Shown here piece after piece: positions 52,029 to 61,506 of a stretch of 64,000 nucleotides of DNA (the stretch's first letter is position 1; every line of letters starts with the position of its first letter). This DNA is from Vulcanisaeta distributa JCM 11217. GTDB taxonomy: Archaea; Thermoproteota; Thermoprotei; Thermoproteales; Thermocladiaceae. The notes under the pieces were generated by a model that worked only from the letters and a program-made list of their open reading frames with translations, was not told the origin of the DNA and made no database searches. The stretch spans positions 1 through 64,000 of the forward strand of contig NZ_BBBJ01000001.1 of assembly GCF_001316005.1 (NCBI RefSeq), given 5' to 3'. The position numbers were made by a program, and so were the translations under genes.

Positions 52029-53786
52029 ATGCCCAGGCAGGTAGGCAGAGCACGCATAATCACCCTGGCAATACTCTCAATAGCGGTCCTCTCAATAGCC
52101 CTAGCAGTCCTAGCCCAAACACAGGCCCAGCCAAAGCCATTCATGACAATCACGGGCGAGGGATCACGCATAGATTACTACAACGTGAGTAGCACCACAG
52201 CACCGGCACTAGTAATACGCGCATACCTAAATAACACGCCCGTACCAGTGACGGTGAGCCTATTCGCATTCGCACCAACGAAGATATACACCGTGGGTTA
52301 TTACTACGGAATAGGCATGGTAAGTATAAACCTAACAAGCCCCTTAATCAAGGAAATAGCCGGAGAATGGCAAGTGACTGGACTATGGCCATCACTACTG
52401 GCATTCATCACGTACACGTCCAATGAGACGCGCACGATTAGGTTCATAATACTGGCAATACCCTACAACCCAAGGTGGATAACAAGCAATGAGCACATAG
52501 CGATAATAGCAACAGTAAACCTAACAATGGCAAGGCAACTACCAATACCGAGAAACCTAACGAAATCAACAACCACACAAATAACCAATACTAAGATAAA
52601 CGTAACAGATCTATACGGATACACCTATGTGGGTTCATGTATGGGAAATAATGTTGTTCTAAATAATCCGCCGGGACTACCTGGTGCATCATCGTGGCAA
52701 TTAGAGAGTTGTTATGAATTTAATGGACCGGTACCATTTTTCTTCATAAGTTGGGGCTCGGGAGTGTGGAATAATGGCGTTACTAGTATCGGCTTTGTTA
52801 TTGAAAATGCCATAGCTCAGGCAAATAGCGGACTTTACGCGACGTACGCAATATATAATTACTCAAATGATAACTATATAACTACGATAACATCCGCATC
52901 GCCTACAATTATATTCTCAAATCAAATAAACATGGTACTTAGTAATTCATACTGTGGCGTGGTAGGTGGAGTTGAGGTTAAGTATGGTTCATCATTAAGT
53001 ATTGGTTGTTCCTCTAACGATATTATATATTACGTACCTGGTAGTTCTGGTACAGTGTTTGTAGGGCCCGTTGATAATATTGCTGCTGTTACATTTTACG
53101 ACTGCTTATATCAAAGTGGTTCTTGTATACCAATTTATGTGGCTAATGGTACTATGGTACTAAGTCTAAGTGGATTATCGTCAAGTTCCTTAGTTATTTA
53201 TCCGTTCATTGATTTAGGTAATGGCTCAATAACAAATACATTAACATTACTAATAAATCAAGGTTTAGCAGGTGAAGCATTCACAGTACTCGATGGCCAA
53301 TATTTTTCGTATAATCCATCCACCGGGTCAGTGTCATATTCATCTGCTTGTAGTAATTCACCAACCCCCCCAGCAAGTGTGGAACCTTATAGGGTAGCTT
53401 ATTATCTCAGTAATGTAATTACAACTTATAAAGCCGTCTTACCTGGTTGGGCACCAGATGTTGGTAGTGCAATTGCTGAGATAATAGCTGATTTTATCAC
53501 TGATGATCCGATAATCTCACACTTCATTGGTTTTGGCATATCCTATTTGCTTCAACAATATGCCTCAAGCAGTAGTATTTACCAGTCATACATAGTGGGA
53601 ATTGAAACTAATGATAACGTTGCATGGCAACTCTACACAACATTTGTGGGTACACCAGCTATAGAAACTACACAAGATGTTGAATCTTACTGGCCAATGG
53701 GTATTGTGATTAATGGTAGTGGTTATTACCTGGATTATCTGCCCTATCTATATCCATGGCCTGGTGCTACCGTGTGCCAGGGCTGA
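52029..53786 (+). CDS. large secreted protein
   Basis: Intact, about 585 residues from ATG 52029. Signal peptide ARIITLAILSIAVLSIALAVLA, then beta-rich, Asn/Ser/Tyr-rich extracellular sequence with many sequons and at least eight Cys (GSCMGNN, LESCYEF, NSYCGVVGG, GCSSND, YDCLYQSGSCIP). About the first 600 bases use C/A-rich codons; from about 52625 base use becomes clearly richer in T, so the gene may be a fusion of an older N-terminal part with a recently acquired domain. Function unknown. Confidence 0.7.
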   Translation: MPRQVGRARIITLAILSIAVLSIALAVLAQTQAQPKPFMTITGEGSRIDYYNVSSTTAPALVIRAYLNNTPVPVTVSLFAFAPTKIYTVGYYYGIGMVSINLTSPLIKEIAGEWQVTGLWPSLLAFITYTSNETRTIRFIILAIPYNPRWITSNEHIAIIATVNLTMARQLPIPRNLTKSTTTQITNTKINVTDLYGYTYVGSCMGNNVVLNNPPGLPGASSWQLESCYEFNGPVPFFFISWGSGVWNNGVTSIGFVIENAIAQANSGLYATYAIYNYSNDNYITTITSASPTIIFSNQINMVLSNSYCGVVGGVEVKYGSSLSIGCSSNDIIYYVPGSSGTVFVGPVDNIAAVTFYDCLYQSGSCIPIYVANGTMVLSLSGLSSSSLVIYPFIDLGNGSITNTLTLLINQGLAGEAFTVLDGQYFSYNPSTGSVSYSSACSNSPTPPASVEPYRVAYYLSNVITTYKAVLPGWAPDVGSAIAEIIADFITDDPIISHFIGFGISYLLQQYASSSSIYQSYIVGIETNDNVAWQLYTTFVGTPAIETTQDVESYWPMGIVINGSGYYLDYLPYLYPWPGATVCQG

Positions 53787-53814
53787 GCATTACTGAGTAG
53801 GTTCATTGTCTGAT

Positions 53815-54135
53815 TAAAACGTTCTGAGTAATTCCTTAACCTTACTTATTACCTCTTCAATGTTGGTTACTGAGCCCTGGCTTAGGATTAGCCATAACTC
53901 CTTCACCATCGGTAGTTTATCTGATAACCGCATTACGGCGCTCGTCACTAACCGACCTGTTCAACGACCTATCCTCACTGCATCCTAAACCTCAGGTAGC
54001 CCTCCCCTAATTGCCAATGCCTTAACTGCATAGTTGAATGCACTCCTTAAATTATCAATTGAATAGGCGCTAGTCCTCGCCATGTCCAGCTCGTGCTTCG
54101 CATTGAGTATTAGCGCGTCTGCGTCGCTGCTGCGC
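53815..54135 (-). pseudogene. HEPN-like gene remnant
   Basis: Read in two frames of the minus strand: ALILNAKHELDMARTSAYSI and NLRSAFNYAVKALAIRGG (about 54110-53990), then MRLSDKLPMVKELWLIL and NIEEVISKVKELLRTF to about 53815. Helical, HEPN-type pattern. Several frame changes (near 53990 and 53960) and no clear start, so probably decayed. It precedes an MntA-HepT pair. Confidence 0.4.
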
Positions 54136-54234
54136 TGAGATACTTTGTGGTTGAGCTGTAAGCGAGTAGTAACCTATAGACATTGGGTAAACGTAAATAC
54201 TTTAAGTATGTATATAATCCTTAGATTGAGTTTA

Positions 54235-54654
54235 ATGCTTGATAAATCAATAATTGGCAAGTTGAGGATGTTTTCATGGGGGGGTAGCTACGGTATTTAC
54301 TATGCGGTTCTCTTTGGTTCCATAGTTAGGAGGGGGGGTTTTGGTGAGGATGTTGATATTGCGGTGGAGTTCATGGGAGGCCTTGACCTAGGTAGGTATT
54401 CACGGTTACTCTTTGACCTGTTTGATTACCTGGGTACGGATAAGGTGGATTTGGTGCCCATTGGTGACAATACTGATTGTTACCTGATTCATGAGGTTTT
54501 TAGTGATGGTGTGATACTGTACATGGCCGGTGATGATGCTTGGTTGAGGATGCATAGGAGGGCTTCTATTTGTGAGGACTTCCTTATTGATGCCAGGAAG
54601 TTGGACCTAGTGGTTAATGCGGGTAAGGCGTTGGTGATGAGATGGCGATCCTAA
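54235..54654 (+). CDS. mntA: MntA-type nucleotidyltransferase
   Basis: Antitoxin nucleotidyltransferase: AVLFGSIVRRGGFGEDVDIAVEF with the GSx..DxD motif (one Gly longer than the family pattern at G7 54332-54338) and KVDLVPIGD for the third acid. About 139 residues from ATG 54235; a TATA-like gtatgtatataatc lies just upstream. It overlaps the HepT gene by 13 bases. Confidence 0.78.
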   Translation: MLDKSIIGKLRMFSWGGSYGIYYAVLFGSIVRRGGFGEDVDIAVEFMGGLDLGRYSRLLFDLFDYLGTDKVDLVPIGDNTDCYLIHEVFSDGVILYMAGDDAWLRMHRRASICEDFLIDARKLDLVVNAGKALVMRWRS

Positions 54655-55056
54655 ATAAGTTGCTTAGCATTATTGAGGATATGACTAGGAAGCTCGATGA
54701 ATTGGTCGACCATGGCTATGACCTAAACAATTGGCGAGACCAACTGGCATCAATACATGCACTCCAGGTTCAGGCCCAGGCCTTCATTGACCTGTGCCAG
54801 CGATTATTATCAAACATGGGTATTGCAGTTGAAGCTACTCGGGAATTGCCAAGAAGTTAAGGGAGAAGGGCTTAGTGACGGGTGAGGAAGAGGCCCTAGT
54901 TAAGTCGTTGGTGGCTTTAGGAACGTGGTGGTTCACGGTTACGCCAACTTAGACCTCAACGTGGTCGATAAGATACTCAAGTCGAGGGATTATAGGAAGG
55001 TCCTCGAACTAGCCCTGGCACTTAGGGATAGGGCTAGGCAGTACTGGGACCCTTAA
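54642..55056 (+). CDS. hepT: HepT-type HEPN toxin, two frameshifts
   Basis: N-terminal HEPN helices (NKLLSIIEDMTRKLDELVDHG, IHALQVQAQAFIDLCQRLL). After missing single G's near 54848 and 54914 it continues ELAKKLREKGLVTGEEEALVKSL and the catalytic GFRNVVVHGYANLD, ending RDRARQYWDP at 55056. About 139 residues. Partner of the upstream MntA. Confidence 0.78.
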
Positions 55057-55098
55057 CCTCAGGGTATTGCATTTAAGGCATTGCCAAATCACTGATTA

Positions 55099-55835
55099 AT
55101 GCGTTGGTGGGAACTCACCTGGCCTGAGTTCGAGAAGGTGGATAAAACAGTGGCCTTACTACCGACGGGTATTGTCGAGGCTCACGGACCACACCTACCA
55201 CTGGGCACTGACGCGTTAATGGCTACCTACATAGCCGAGGAAGCCGCCAAGAGGGCCAACGCACTCCTACTACCCACTGTTTGGTATGGGAATACGTACG
55301 TACTCGATAAGTTCCCCGGCACAATATCCATAAGCAATGAAACACTCTATATGCTATACAGGGATATATTCAGGGAAGTTGCCAGAAACGGCATTAAGTA
55401 CCTAGTCGTCATTAACGGGCATGGAGGAAACACGGACGCCCTAAACATGGCGGCTAAGGACGTGGCTAAGGAGACGAACCTAGTCATAATAATCATAAAC
55501 TGGTGGATAGACCTGGCCAAGGAAGCCAGGAAAAAGGTTTTGGAAACGCCGGAAGGCCACGCTGCCGAGGATGAGACAAGCGAGGTCTGGGCAGCATACC
55601 CAGACCTAGTCAAGTGGATACCCAGGGATGGCTCTGCTGATGAGTGGGTTGAGGCGAGGTTCAGGGTATATGGTAAGGAGCCTACGCAATGGAGTACACG
55701 AAGGCCGTACAGGGATACCCATCAAGAGCAAGCCAGGAAAAGGGCAGGACAATACTGGAGGCAGCAATAAGCGAGGTCGTTCAATTGATAAATGACCTAA
55801 GGAATGGGAAACTACCAATAACAAAGATTAAGTGA
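55099..55835 (+). CDS. creatininase family amidohydrolase, one frameshift
   Basis: Metal-dependent amidohydrolase. LLPTGIVEAHGPHLPLGTDAL supplies Glu, His and Asp metal ligands; VVINGHGGNTDALN and EGHAAEDETSEVWA are the later motifs. One missing G near 55677 gives YGKGAYAMEYTKAVQGYPSRAS and extends to 55835. About 244 residues. Family members act on creatinine, formamides of riboflavin/F420 synthesis (ArfB/MftE type) or mycofactocin; the archaeal member may belong to flavin biosynthesis. Confidence 0.88.
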
Positions 55836-56035
55836 AGGTAACTTACGAATAGTATCGATTGCCTTTAAACCAATCATCCTGACCGTGAAATGAATACCAC
55901 GCTTTTAGTTAGTAAGTCATTAATTAATCAATGGCCTATAAGCGTTAAACCGTGAAGGTAACCCTACCTGCTCGTTTCACTCCTCTTAATACCCAAAGAA
56001 AGAAAAATCTGTGGATAAGAGGTTATGTGAGGATT

Positions 56036-56875
56036 ATGGGTCTGGGTTTGAGGTGGTTGGTGGCTGTGTTGGTTGTGGCGGCTCTGGTTGTTTCTTTCCT
56101 TGTTATTAAGTTTGTCCTTATTGGGCATAGCCACGCGTCTGTTGGTGCAAGCTCTTCGAGGCATTTACCCGCACTTCCCGTTCCTCAGTTCATTTATTAT
56201 GGTGGGTTAGCGTGTAATGGTGGTGTTGTAATTCCAGGCAACTCACTCATTGTGCTTGTTTATCATGTTCATGGAAACATGATTATCAATTACGTAAACA
56301 TACCCATTGATGTACCACTCACAGTAATCAACTACTCACTGCCAGGCCCGTCACAGCCTGGCATGGTTATGGGTATGGGTGTTTACTTAAACGGCACCTT
56401 AATAGCCACGAGCACAGCCTCGCCAACACTGACAATAGCCACCATCGTAAACACGGCATACCCACTCGGCAATAAGACCCTAACCTTCTGGCAGTATGCC
56501 AAGGCTATGAATTGGTCGGTAGTGCACACAGGCTTTGTGGCTGTGTTCCCACCAATTAATGCCACGCCAAGCGACGTGATAGAGGTCGCCATATACTCAT
56601 CAATACCATACATCCTACCATCATGCAACGTGAGCAGTGAGGGTGAGGAGGTTGGGTTAATGGTTAATAATGATTGGATTGGGTTCGTACCCCCCAAACC
56701 GAATGCAACGCCAACCGCGGAACAGCTTTACATGGAGGGTACTTACATAACCGAGGAGCCAATAATCTACATAGCCATGGCCCAGGGGGGGCTACCCAGG
56801 GTTATAAACATGAACAACTTAACAATATTCATGAAAAACACAGCACCAGACTACATAATATCACGCTACTGGTAA
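56036..56875 (+). CDS. membrane-anchored extracellular protein
   Basis: 279 residues from ATG 56036. One N-terminal helix (LVAVLVVAALVVSFLVIKFVLIG), then an extracellular beta-rich domain with sequons (NGTLIAT, NKTLTF, NATPSD, NVSSE) and few Cys. A longer frame reaches 55952, but the positively charged MGLGLRW start before the helix is more natural. Intact. Function unknown. Confidence 0.6.
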   Translation: MGLGLRWLVAVLVVAALVVSFLVIKFVLIGHSHASVGASSSRHLPALPVPQFIYYGGLACNGGVVIPGNSLIVLVYHVHGNMIINYVNIPIDVPLTVINYSLPGPSQPGMVMGMGVYLNGTLIATSTASPTLTIATIVNTAYPLGNKTLTFWQYAKAMNWSVVHTGFVAVFPPINATPSDVIEVAIYSSIPYILPSCNVSSEGEEVGLMVNNDWIGFVPPKPNATPTAEQLYMEGTYITEEPIIYIAMAQGGLPRVINMNNLTIFMKNTAPDYIISRYW

Positions 56876-57087
56876 TTAACGTAGTGATTAGGGACCTGAA
56901 AGTAGCAATAGTGAACCAAAACCTCAAGCCCTGAACAAAAATCCCAAACATCCAGGAAACAGAAAGCACTATAATTCACTACCGAAGCAATCATAAATTA
57001 ATCCCAAGCCAACGATCATGCAAAGAGACAAAACCCACAAAACAAACCCCCCCAAATCATAACAAGGATCAATACCCTGATGGTGCC
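56876..57087. other. intergenic region 3' of tRNA-Phe
   Basis: A-rich on the plus strand. A C7 stands near 57048-57054. No gene seen. It would contain the 3' trailer and terminator of the tRNA transcript, read leftward. Confidence 0.35.
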
Positions 57088-57161
57088 CCCCCGGCCGGGA
57101 TTTGAACCCGGGACCTACCGGTCTTCAGCCGGTCGCTCTCCCAGAGCTGAGCTACCGGGGG
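57088..57161 (-). tRNA. tRNA-Phe (GAA)
   Basis: Minus-strand cloverleaf: acceptor CCCCCGG/CCGGGGG, D arm GCTC...GAGC, anticodon arm ACCGG-CTGAAGA-CCGGT with anticodon GAA, T arm CCGGG-TTCAAAT-CCCGG. No intron. The 3' end lies in a G7 (plus-strand C7 57086-57092). With four G instead it would read CCGGGGC-A-CCA, i.e. a normal C72, discriminator A73 and encoded CCA. As written, position 73 is G and CCA is displaced by three bases. The 5' side has a six-base run at 57157-57162. Confidence 0.9.
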
Positions 57162-57184
57162 GTCGTTTTTTGTTCTTCTTGTCG

Positions 57185-57200
57185 GGGGGGGATTTAAGTT
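57185..57200 (-). promoter_or_regulatory. TATA box for tRNA-Phe
   Basis: Minus-strand aaaaaacttaaatccc, about 28-35 bases before the tRNA 5' end, a usual spacing for archaeal tRNA promoters. A non-coding G7 (plus strand 57184-57190) overlaps it. Confidence 0.45.
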
Positions 57201-57395
57201 TTTTGTCCTGCTTTATGATTTTGGTAGATCGTTGATTTTTCTTGGGTTGGTTTTGGTTGTTATTGATATGTTTGCGTATTTTTGTTACGTGTCTGTGCTT
57301 ATTTGTGTCATGTTAATATTAGATTAATGACCATTATCTTCTATCTAGCATATTTCTTAAGAATATTATATTATTAATAGAGATTCTGAGGAAAG

Positions 57396-57779
57396 CTAAG
57401 GAGAGTGGTTATCTGTAAGTGAATTGATCTCAGCTTCAGCAGCAAGTCTCTTAAGCCTTTGCCACTTTTCAAAAGAAAGTATATCCAATAAATCTTTCAT
57501 TAATGGTGGTATCGCTTCAATAATTCTTTTAGTGAGAATTGCTGCATTACCTCTAAATACTATTGTGTCGCCCTCTTCCTTCCAGCCATTCAGCTCTTTT
57601 AGTACACTTACCCACCACTTACGTTTAGATTTTGCGACAAGGTATATCGTTTTTTCCTTTTCTATTTTCTTAACAGTACCATCGCCTAAGATTCCACCGA
57701 ATAACGTTAAAAGAATGGTCTTCTCATCATTCGTGTTAAGGACGGCATCTTTTAATGAGCAATACTGCGTCGTGTGTAA
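57396..57779 (-). CDS. open frame after an in-frame TGA, possible LAGLIDADG-like remnant
   Basis: Continues in the same frame as the 58436-57780 gene after its TGA. Readable protein: LKDAVLNTNDEKTILLTLFGGILGDGTV, IYLVAKSKRKWWVSVLKELNGW, NAAILTKRIIEAIPPLMKDLLD. GGILGDG resembles the core of LAGLIDADG endonucleases, but only weakly. No start codon of its own is evident. Strongly AT-rich. Confidence 0.4.
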   Translation of the reverse strand, partial: LHTTQYCSLKDAVLNTNDEKTILLTLFGGILGDGTVKKIEKEKTIYLVAKSKRKWWVSVLKELNGWKEEGDTIVFRGNAAILTKRIIEAIPPLMKDLLDILSFEKWQRLKRLAAEAEINSLTDNHSP

Positions 57780-58436
57780 TCACATAGTTAATGTGATATT
57801 CGTTTTATTTAAGTTAATACTTTGTAATGTTATGTGTATTGAACCAGGATATAACAGAGACCATATTAACCACTGCCAAGGTTGTGTACTTGCCATATAT
57901 GGGTAGCATTTAATCCTTCCTTCATCAGAATGCGCAAAACCATACCTAATTGGTATTATTTCATTATCATTGAATAGTGCTGGCACACTAAGATCAACTC
58001 CTCCAAATCCTCTAAATGAAATCTTTAATATACTGCCTTTTCTTAGTTTTTGCTCTCTGAAAACAAAGTTTTCGGTATAGATTGATACTACGGTATTGCT
58101 ATATTTTATTTGCAATATATTAGAACGCTCTTCGATATGCTTTATAAGGAAATTCATCCCATCATTAAGATATTGTAAAATATCATTGATTATTTCACTA
58201 ACCTGCTGTAATTGTGAATTTCTAGCATTGATATTAAGTCTATATCTCCAAAGTTCATTTTTATATTTATTAAATGTATTAATAATATTATCAAGGTTTA
58301 AATTTAATCTTTTGATGATTTCTTCTGTTATCTTTTCTTCGTTTAAAGTAACAATCGTATTATTAAATGGCTTAATCAACATCTTACTAGCCTTGTTATT
58401 CTCTGGGCTATATAGGCTTCCCGTTATCGAAATCAA
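57780..58436 (-). CDS. hypothetical protein in an AT-rich block
   Basis: 218 residues: MISITGSLYSPENNKASKMLIK, a helical middle (IKRLNLNLDNIINTFNKYKNEL) and a beta-rich end (LKISFRGFGGVDLSVPALF). Asn/Ile-rich codon use unlike the neighbours and no long G/C run, suggesting recent acquisition. It lies 600 bases upstream of tRNA-Phe. Not recognised. Confidence 0.5.
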   Translation of the reverse strand: MISITGSLYSPENNKASKMLIKPFNNTIVTLNEEKITEEIIKRLNLNLDNIINTFNKYKNELWRYRLNINARNSQLQQVSEIINDILQYLNDGMNFLIKHIEERSNILQIKYSNTVVSIYTENFVFREQKLRKGSILKISFRGFGGVDLSVPALFNDNEIIPIRYGFAHSDEGRIKCYPYMASTQPWQWLIWSLLYPGSIHITLQSINLNKTNITLTM

Positions 58437-58552
58437 ATACTAAGGTCATATTACATTATGGTGTATGTTAATTTAGTTCTTAATTTCAGTTGTCTAATCT
58501 TAAGGTGAGAAGGTTAATGGGTTCCTACTATTTAACGTATTGTATGTTTTAG

Positions 58553-59042
58553 CTAGACAATGTTTTTAATAATCATTTTGCTTATCCTTGTCCTTATTGC
58601 TTCAATCAGTTTCCTAATGTCTATTAGTGCGTCTTCATCGTTTCTGTATATGGATGGTGCTTCCTCTGGGTCTGGTCCGTTGTGCTGATACCTATGGAGT
58701 TCCAGCGCCAGTAACGTGTTTGTGTATGTGCCGGGGGGGTGCCTTGTTTCGATTATTCTGGCTATTTCCCTCATCCTAGTGGTTGATATTAGGGCTATTA
58801 CATAATCGACCTCCTTAATTACCCTATTCTCAAGCTCGACATCTCTATTAAACACCTTGGCCAGTTCATCCCTAGTATCAACGGCTAGGGCCCAAGCAGC
58901 GCCTTCCATGCTTGGAACGCCTTACCTGCGGCATTCCTTATGAGCCCAATTCCATGAATTTCTCAGCCAGTTCGACCTCGGCGGTTGCCTCCTTGATCCT
59001 GACCTCCCTGTACCTGTTTAAGTCGATCCAGGGCTTAGCCAC
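58553..59042 (-). CDS. PaREP1 family protein, third copy, two frameshifts
   Basis: From GTG 59042: AKPWIDLNRYREVRIKEATAEVELAEKF, then with four G near 58953 GLIRNAAGKAFQAWKALL, and with four G near 58895 ALAVDTRDELAKVF, followed by DYVIALISTTRMREIA and the second signature ALELHRYQHNGPDPEEA. About 163 residues. Closely similar to the 946 copy (both contain IRNAAGKAFQAWK or VRNAAGKAFQAWK). Function unknown. Confidence 0.78.
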
Positions 59043-59150
59043 CGGATTTAATACCTCATCAAGCCTTAAATACTTGCCTTAACTCATTAATTTGGTGATT
59101 TGGATCTCGAGTGCTGAGTGCCGTGATGATGGCTCGCAAAGATGATCTCC

Positions 59151-59873
59151 TCATACCCTGCTGGTTACGTAGCCGTATTGCAGCGCCTTCCTGTTTATCC
59201 ACACGGCGAGCATGGTCAGTGGCACCAGGCTTATCTTTACCGAGAGCTGTGAAGCCATCAATAGTAGCAGTACGTTGTTTGGCACAACGCCGTAGAAGGC
59301 GATTGGTATGAATACCAGGGTGTCGATGGTCATCGCCACCGGGTCCGAGTAACCAACCCTCCTAAGCACACCACCCCCTAGCCTACTCACGAGGAATACG
59401 TCGTAGGTTTCCGAGATTAGGAAGGCAGTTATTGAGGCTATGGCAATCCTCGCTGACTGACCCATTATGCTCGTGAAGGCACCCTGCAAGTTCCAGAATG
59501 GGGGGGCTGGTGGGTACACTATGACCAGCCAGTTTATGATGAATACCAACGCCTGCAGGTAGGCAGCGAGCCTCACAATCCAATAACCAACCCTCCTACC
59601 GAACCTAAGCGTTAGGAAGTCGAGCATGGCAACGCTGGCGCTGTATGTGAAGACGCCCATGGGTATCACCAATGGCCCCACGAACGCGCCGATCTTCGAT
59701 GCCGTGTATTGGCTAATTGTGAGGAGGAGCATATAATTCATTGCAGCAACAGGGAGTAGCAAGTCATCCCTACCAAACCTATGCAGCAACCACAGCACAC
59801 CGGCGATGGCTATGTACGTTAATAGGGCATAGCCATAAAGCTCAGGCATGCCTGTCAGGTTATTCAGAATCAT
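59151..59873 (-). CDS. VUT family (YhhQ-like) transporter
   Basis: Six or seven membrane helices; ISQYTASKIGAFVGPLVIPMGVFTYSASVAMLDFLTLRFG and ARIAIASITAFLISETYDVFL are the family landmarks. YhhQ imports queuosine precursors in bacteria; the archaeal substrate may be an archaeosine-type deazapurine or other vitamin. Start at ATG 59873. C7 makes YPPAPPFWN one Pro longer. Intact, about 240 residues. Confidence 0.8.
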   Translation of the reverse strand: MILNNLTGMPELYGYALLTYIAIAGVLWLLHRFGRDDLLLPVAAMNYMLLLTISQYTASKIGAFVGPLVIPMGVFTYSASVAMLDFLTLRFGRRVGYWIVRLAAYLQALVFIINWLVIVYPPAPPFWNLQGAFTSIMGQSARIAIASITAFLISETYDVFLVSRLGGGVLRRVGYSDPVAMTIDTLVFIPIAFYGVVPNNVLLLLMASQLSVKISLVPLTMLAVWINRKALQYGYVTSRV

Positions 59874-60067
59874 ACAGGTTATTCCTGACTGGCAGGTATT
59901 AAAGCAATACCACAATGCACCAAATTAAGTGCGTTGCCGGGTTTGATTTATTGGGGGGGGATTGATCGGTTGACCTCATCATGATTAATACGGCACTACC
60001 CAACGTTGTTTAGATAAACACTTTTATATCCGTGCGGAGGTTAGTTTACTGTTGAGTAACGGGGTCT

Positions 60068-60673
60068 GTGATTGGTCCAGTCATTGATAGGGCTTTAGAT
60101 GCTGTAATGAAGAAGGTGGAGAGTGGTAAGAAGTTAACGACTGAGGACTTAGTGGTGCTGATGCTAGGCATGTTCAGGGAGACCAACAAGAGGATTGATG
60201 ACTTAAATAGGAGGGTTGACACATTATTCGAAGCGCTCAGTAAGAGGATCGATGTGCTGGAGAATGAGATTAATGAGAGGTTCAATGCGTATGATGAGAA
60301 AATAGTGGCACTCGATAAGAAGATTGATGATAGATTCGCAATACTTGATAAGAAGATAGACGAGAAATTTGCAATATTAGATAATAGAATTAATGAATTG
60401 AATAAAAAGGTTTATGAGAAGGTTAGTGAGCTGATGAGGAGGATTGATGAGATGGATGGTAAGGCTGAGTCACGTAGTAACTCATTAAGTGCTAGGATTG
60501 ACTCAGTAAATGCCAGGATTGACGCAATATATAGTGAGTTGAGTAGACGCATGAACGAGTTGAGTGATAAGATGGATGCCGGCAATAAGGCGTTAGGCGA
60601 GAGAATCGATAGGCTTTATGAGTTGTTGGGCAAGATATACGAGACCCCAATTAAGCAGGCAAGTAATGCATAA
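60068..60673 (+). CDS. long coiled-coil protein
   Basis: 201 residues, GTG start. After a short helical head (DRALDAVMKKVESGKKLTTEDLVVLML) it is a continuous coiled coil with heptads RIDDLNRRVDTLFEALSKRID, KKIDDRFAILDKKIDEKFAIL and NELSDKMDAG. No membrane segment. The head resembles the start of the coiled-coil protein at 48403. No long G/C runs. Unknown function. Confidence 0.6.
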   Translation: MIGPVIDRALDAVMKKVESGKKLTTEDLVVLMLGMFRETNKRIDDLNRRVDTLFEALSKRIDVLENEINERFNAYDEKIVALDKKIDDRFAILDKKIDEKFAILDNRINELNKKVYEKVSELMRRIDEMDGKAESRSNSLSARIDSVNARIDAIYSELSRRMNELSDKMDAGNKALGERIDRLYELLGKIYETPIKQASNA

Positions 60674-60703
60674 AGTCAATACAGCATCTCCCGTGGATCA
60701 CAA

Positions 60704-61449
60704 TTACTTCTTGCTGTTGAGTCGAGCCTTTAGCTCGCTAAGTAGTGGTATTTCCCTGAGCATTTCGTTCGTGACGAAATCCCAGTAAATACCGCGTGGC
60801 TTGGGATCAACCCTCTTAACCCTAATCACCCTACCTGGAGTGACTATTACGTCTACAGGTAGGTCAAAGGGTTCCTTAGGTATCTCATCACTCACCAATT
60901 GTAGTTCGTGAACGGTGGTTACCACCGGTGTATCCTCATTAACCTTACCCAGGGCGCTGGCTATTCCCCACTCAATCTCCGCATAACCATGTGACTTACC
61001 CAGCCTACGCCCATTGCTTGGGTTGACGGCTACCGAACCTATTATGACAAGGTCTATGTTAGGCATATCCCAGGCTTAATCGGCAAACCCCCCCACTTAA
61101 ACGCGCCTCTTATGGTCGAAGCCTCGCCATAGTACTGCCTCGGTATTCTACTCGGATCAAGCATTAGGAAGCCCTCCTTAATCCTAGGCGTGGGCATTAT
61201 CAGTAACTTCCCATTGATCAACGTTAACTCCCTACACCGGCGTTGTGGGCTGTCAGGGTTTATCTTTACTACGCGGGCCTTAACGAACTCAGTAAGCGCT
61301 GTCATTAACTCGCAGGCCTTATCCGCACCTACGAAGTTAGGTATCCTGCCATAGACAGGCCTTGGGAATGACGCTATGTTCTTCTCCTCAAGCAATCTCC
61401 AGATTCGCTCCCTAATTAATTGCTTTGTATCCTTAATGCTCTTGTTCAT
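60704..61449 (-). CDS. 5-formyltetrahydrofolate cyclo-ligase-like protein, one frameshift
   Basis: MTHFS/MTHFSD-type protein. RERIWRLLEEKNIASFPRPVYGRIPNFVGADKA at the N-terminus, then across the break IDLVIIGSVAVNPSNGRRLGKSHGYAEIEWG and TTVHELQLVSDEIPKEPFDLPVDVIVTP. Three G (plus strand C run) near 61071 where four gives KPGDMPNIDLVIIG. About 248 residues. Would act in C1/folate or methanopterin metabolism; some archaeal relatives have other roles. Confidence 0.82.
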
Positions 61450-61506
61450 AATTATTGTTATTTGTTTTCGGGGGGTGTTTTATTTATTTAAGCAATAAGG
61501 TTATTT

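Noticed and set aside
57424-57906. Plus-strand frame of 160 codons beside tRNA-Phe
   Set aside because: The minus strand gives a more protein-like sequence across the same region, in frame with the 58436 gene apart from one TGA.
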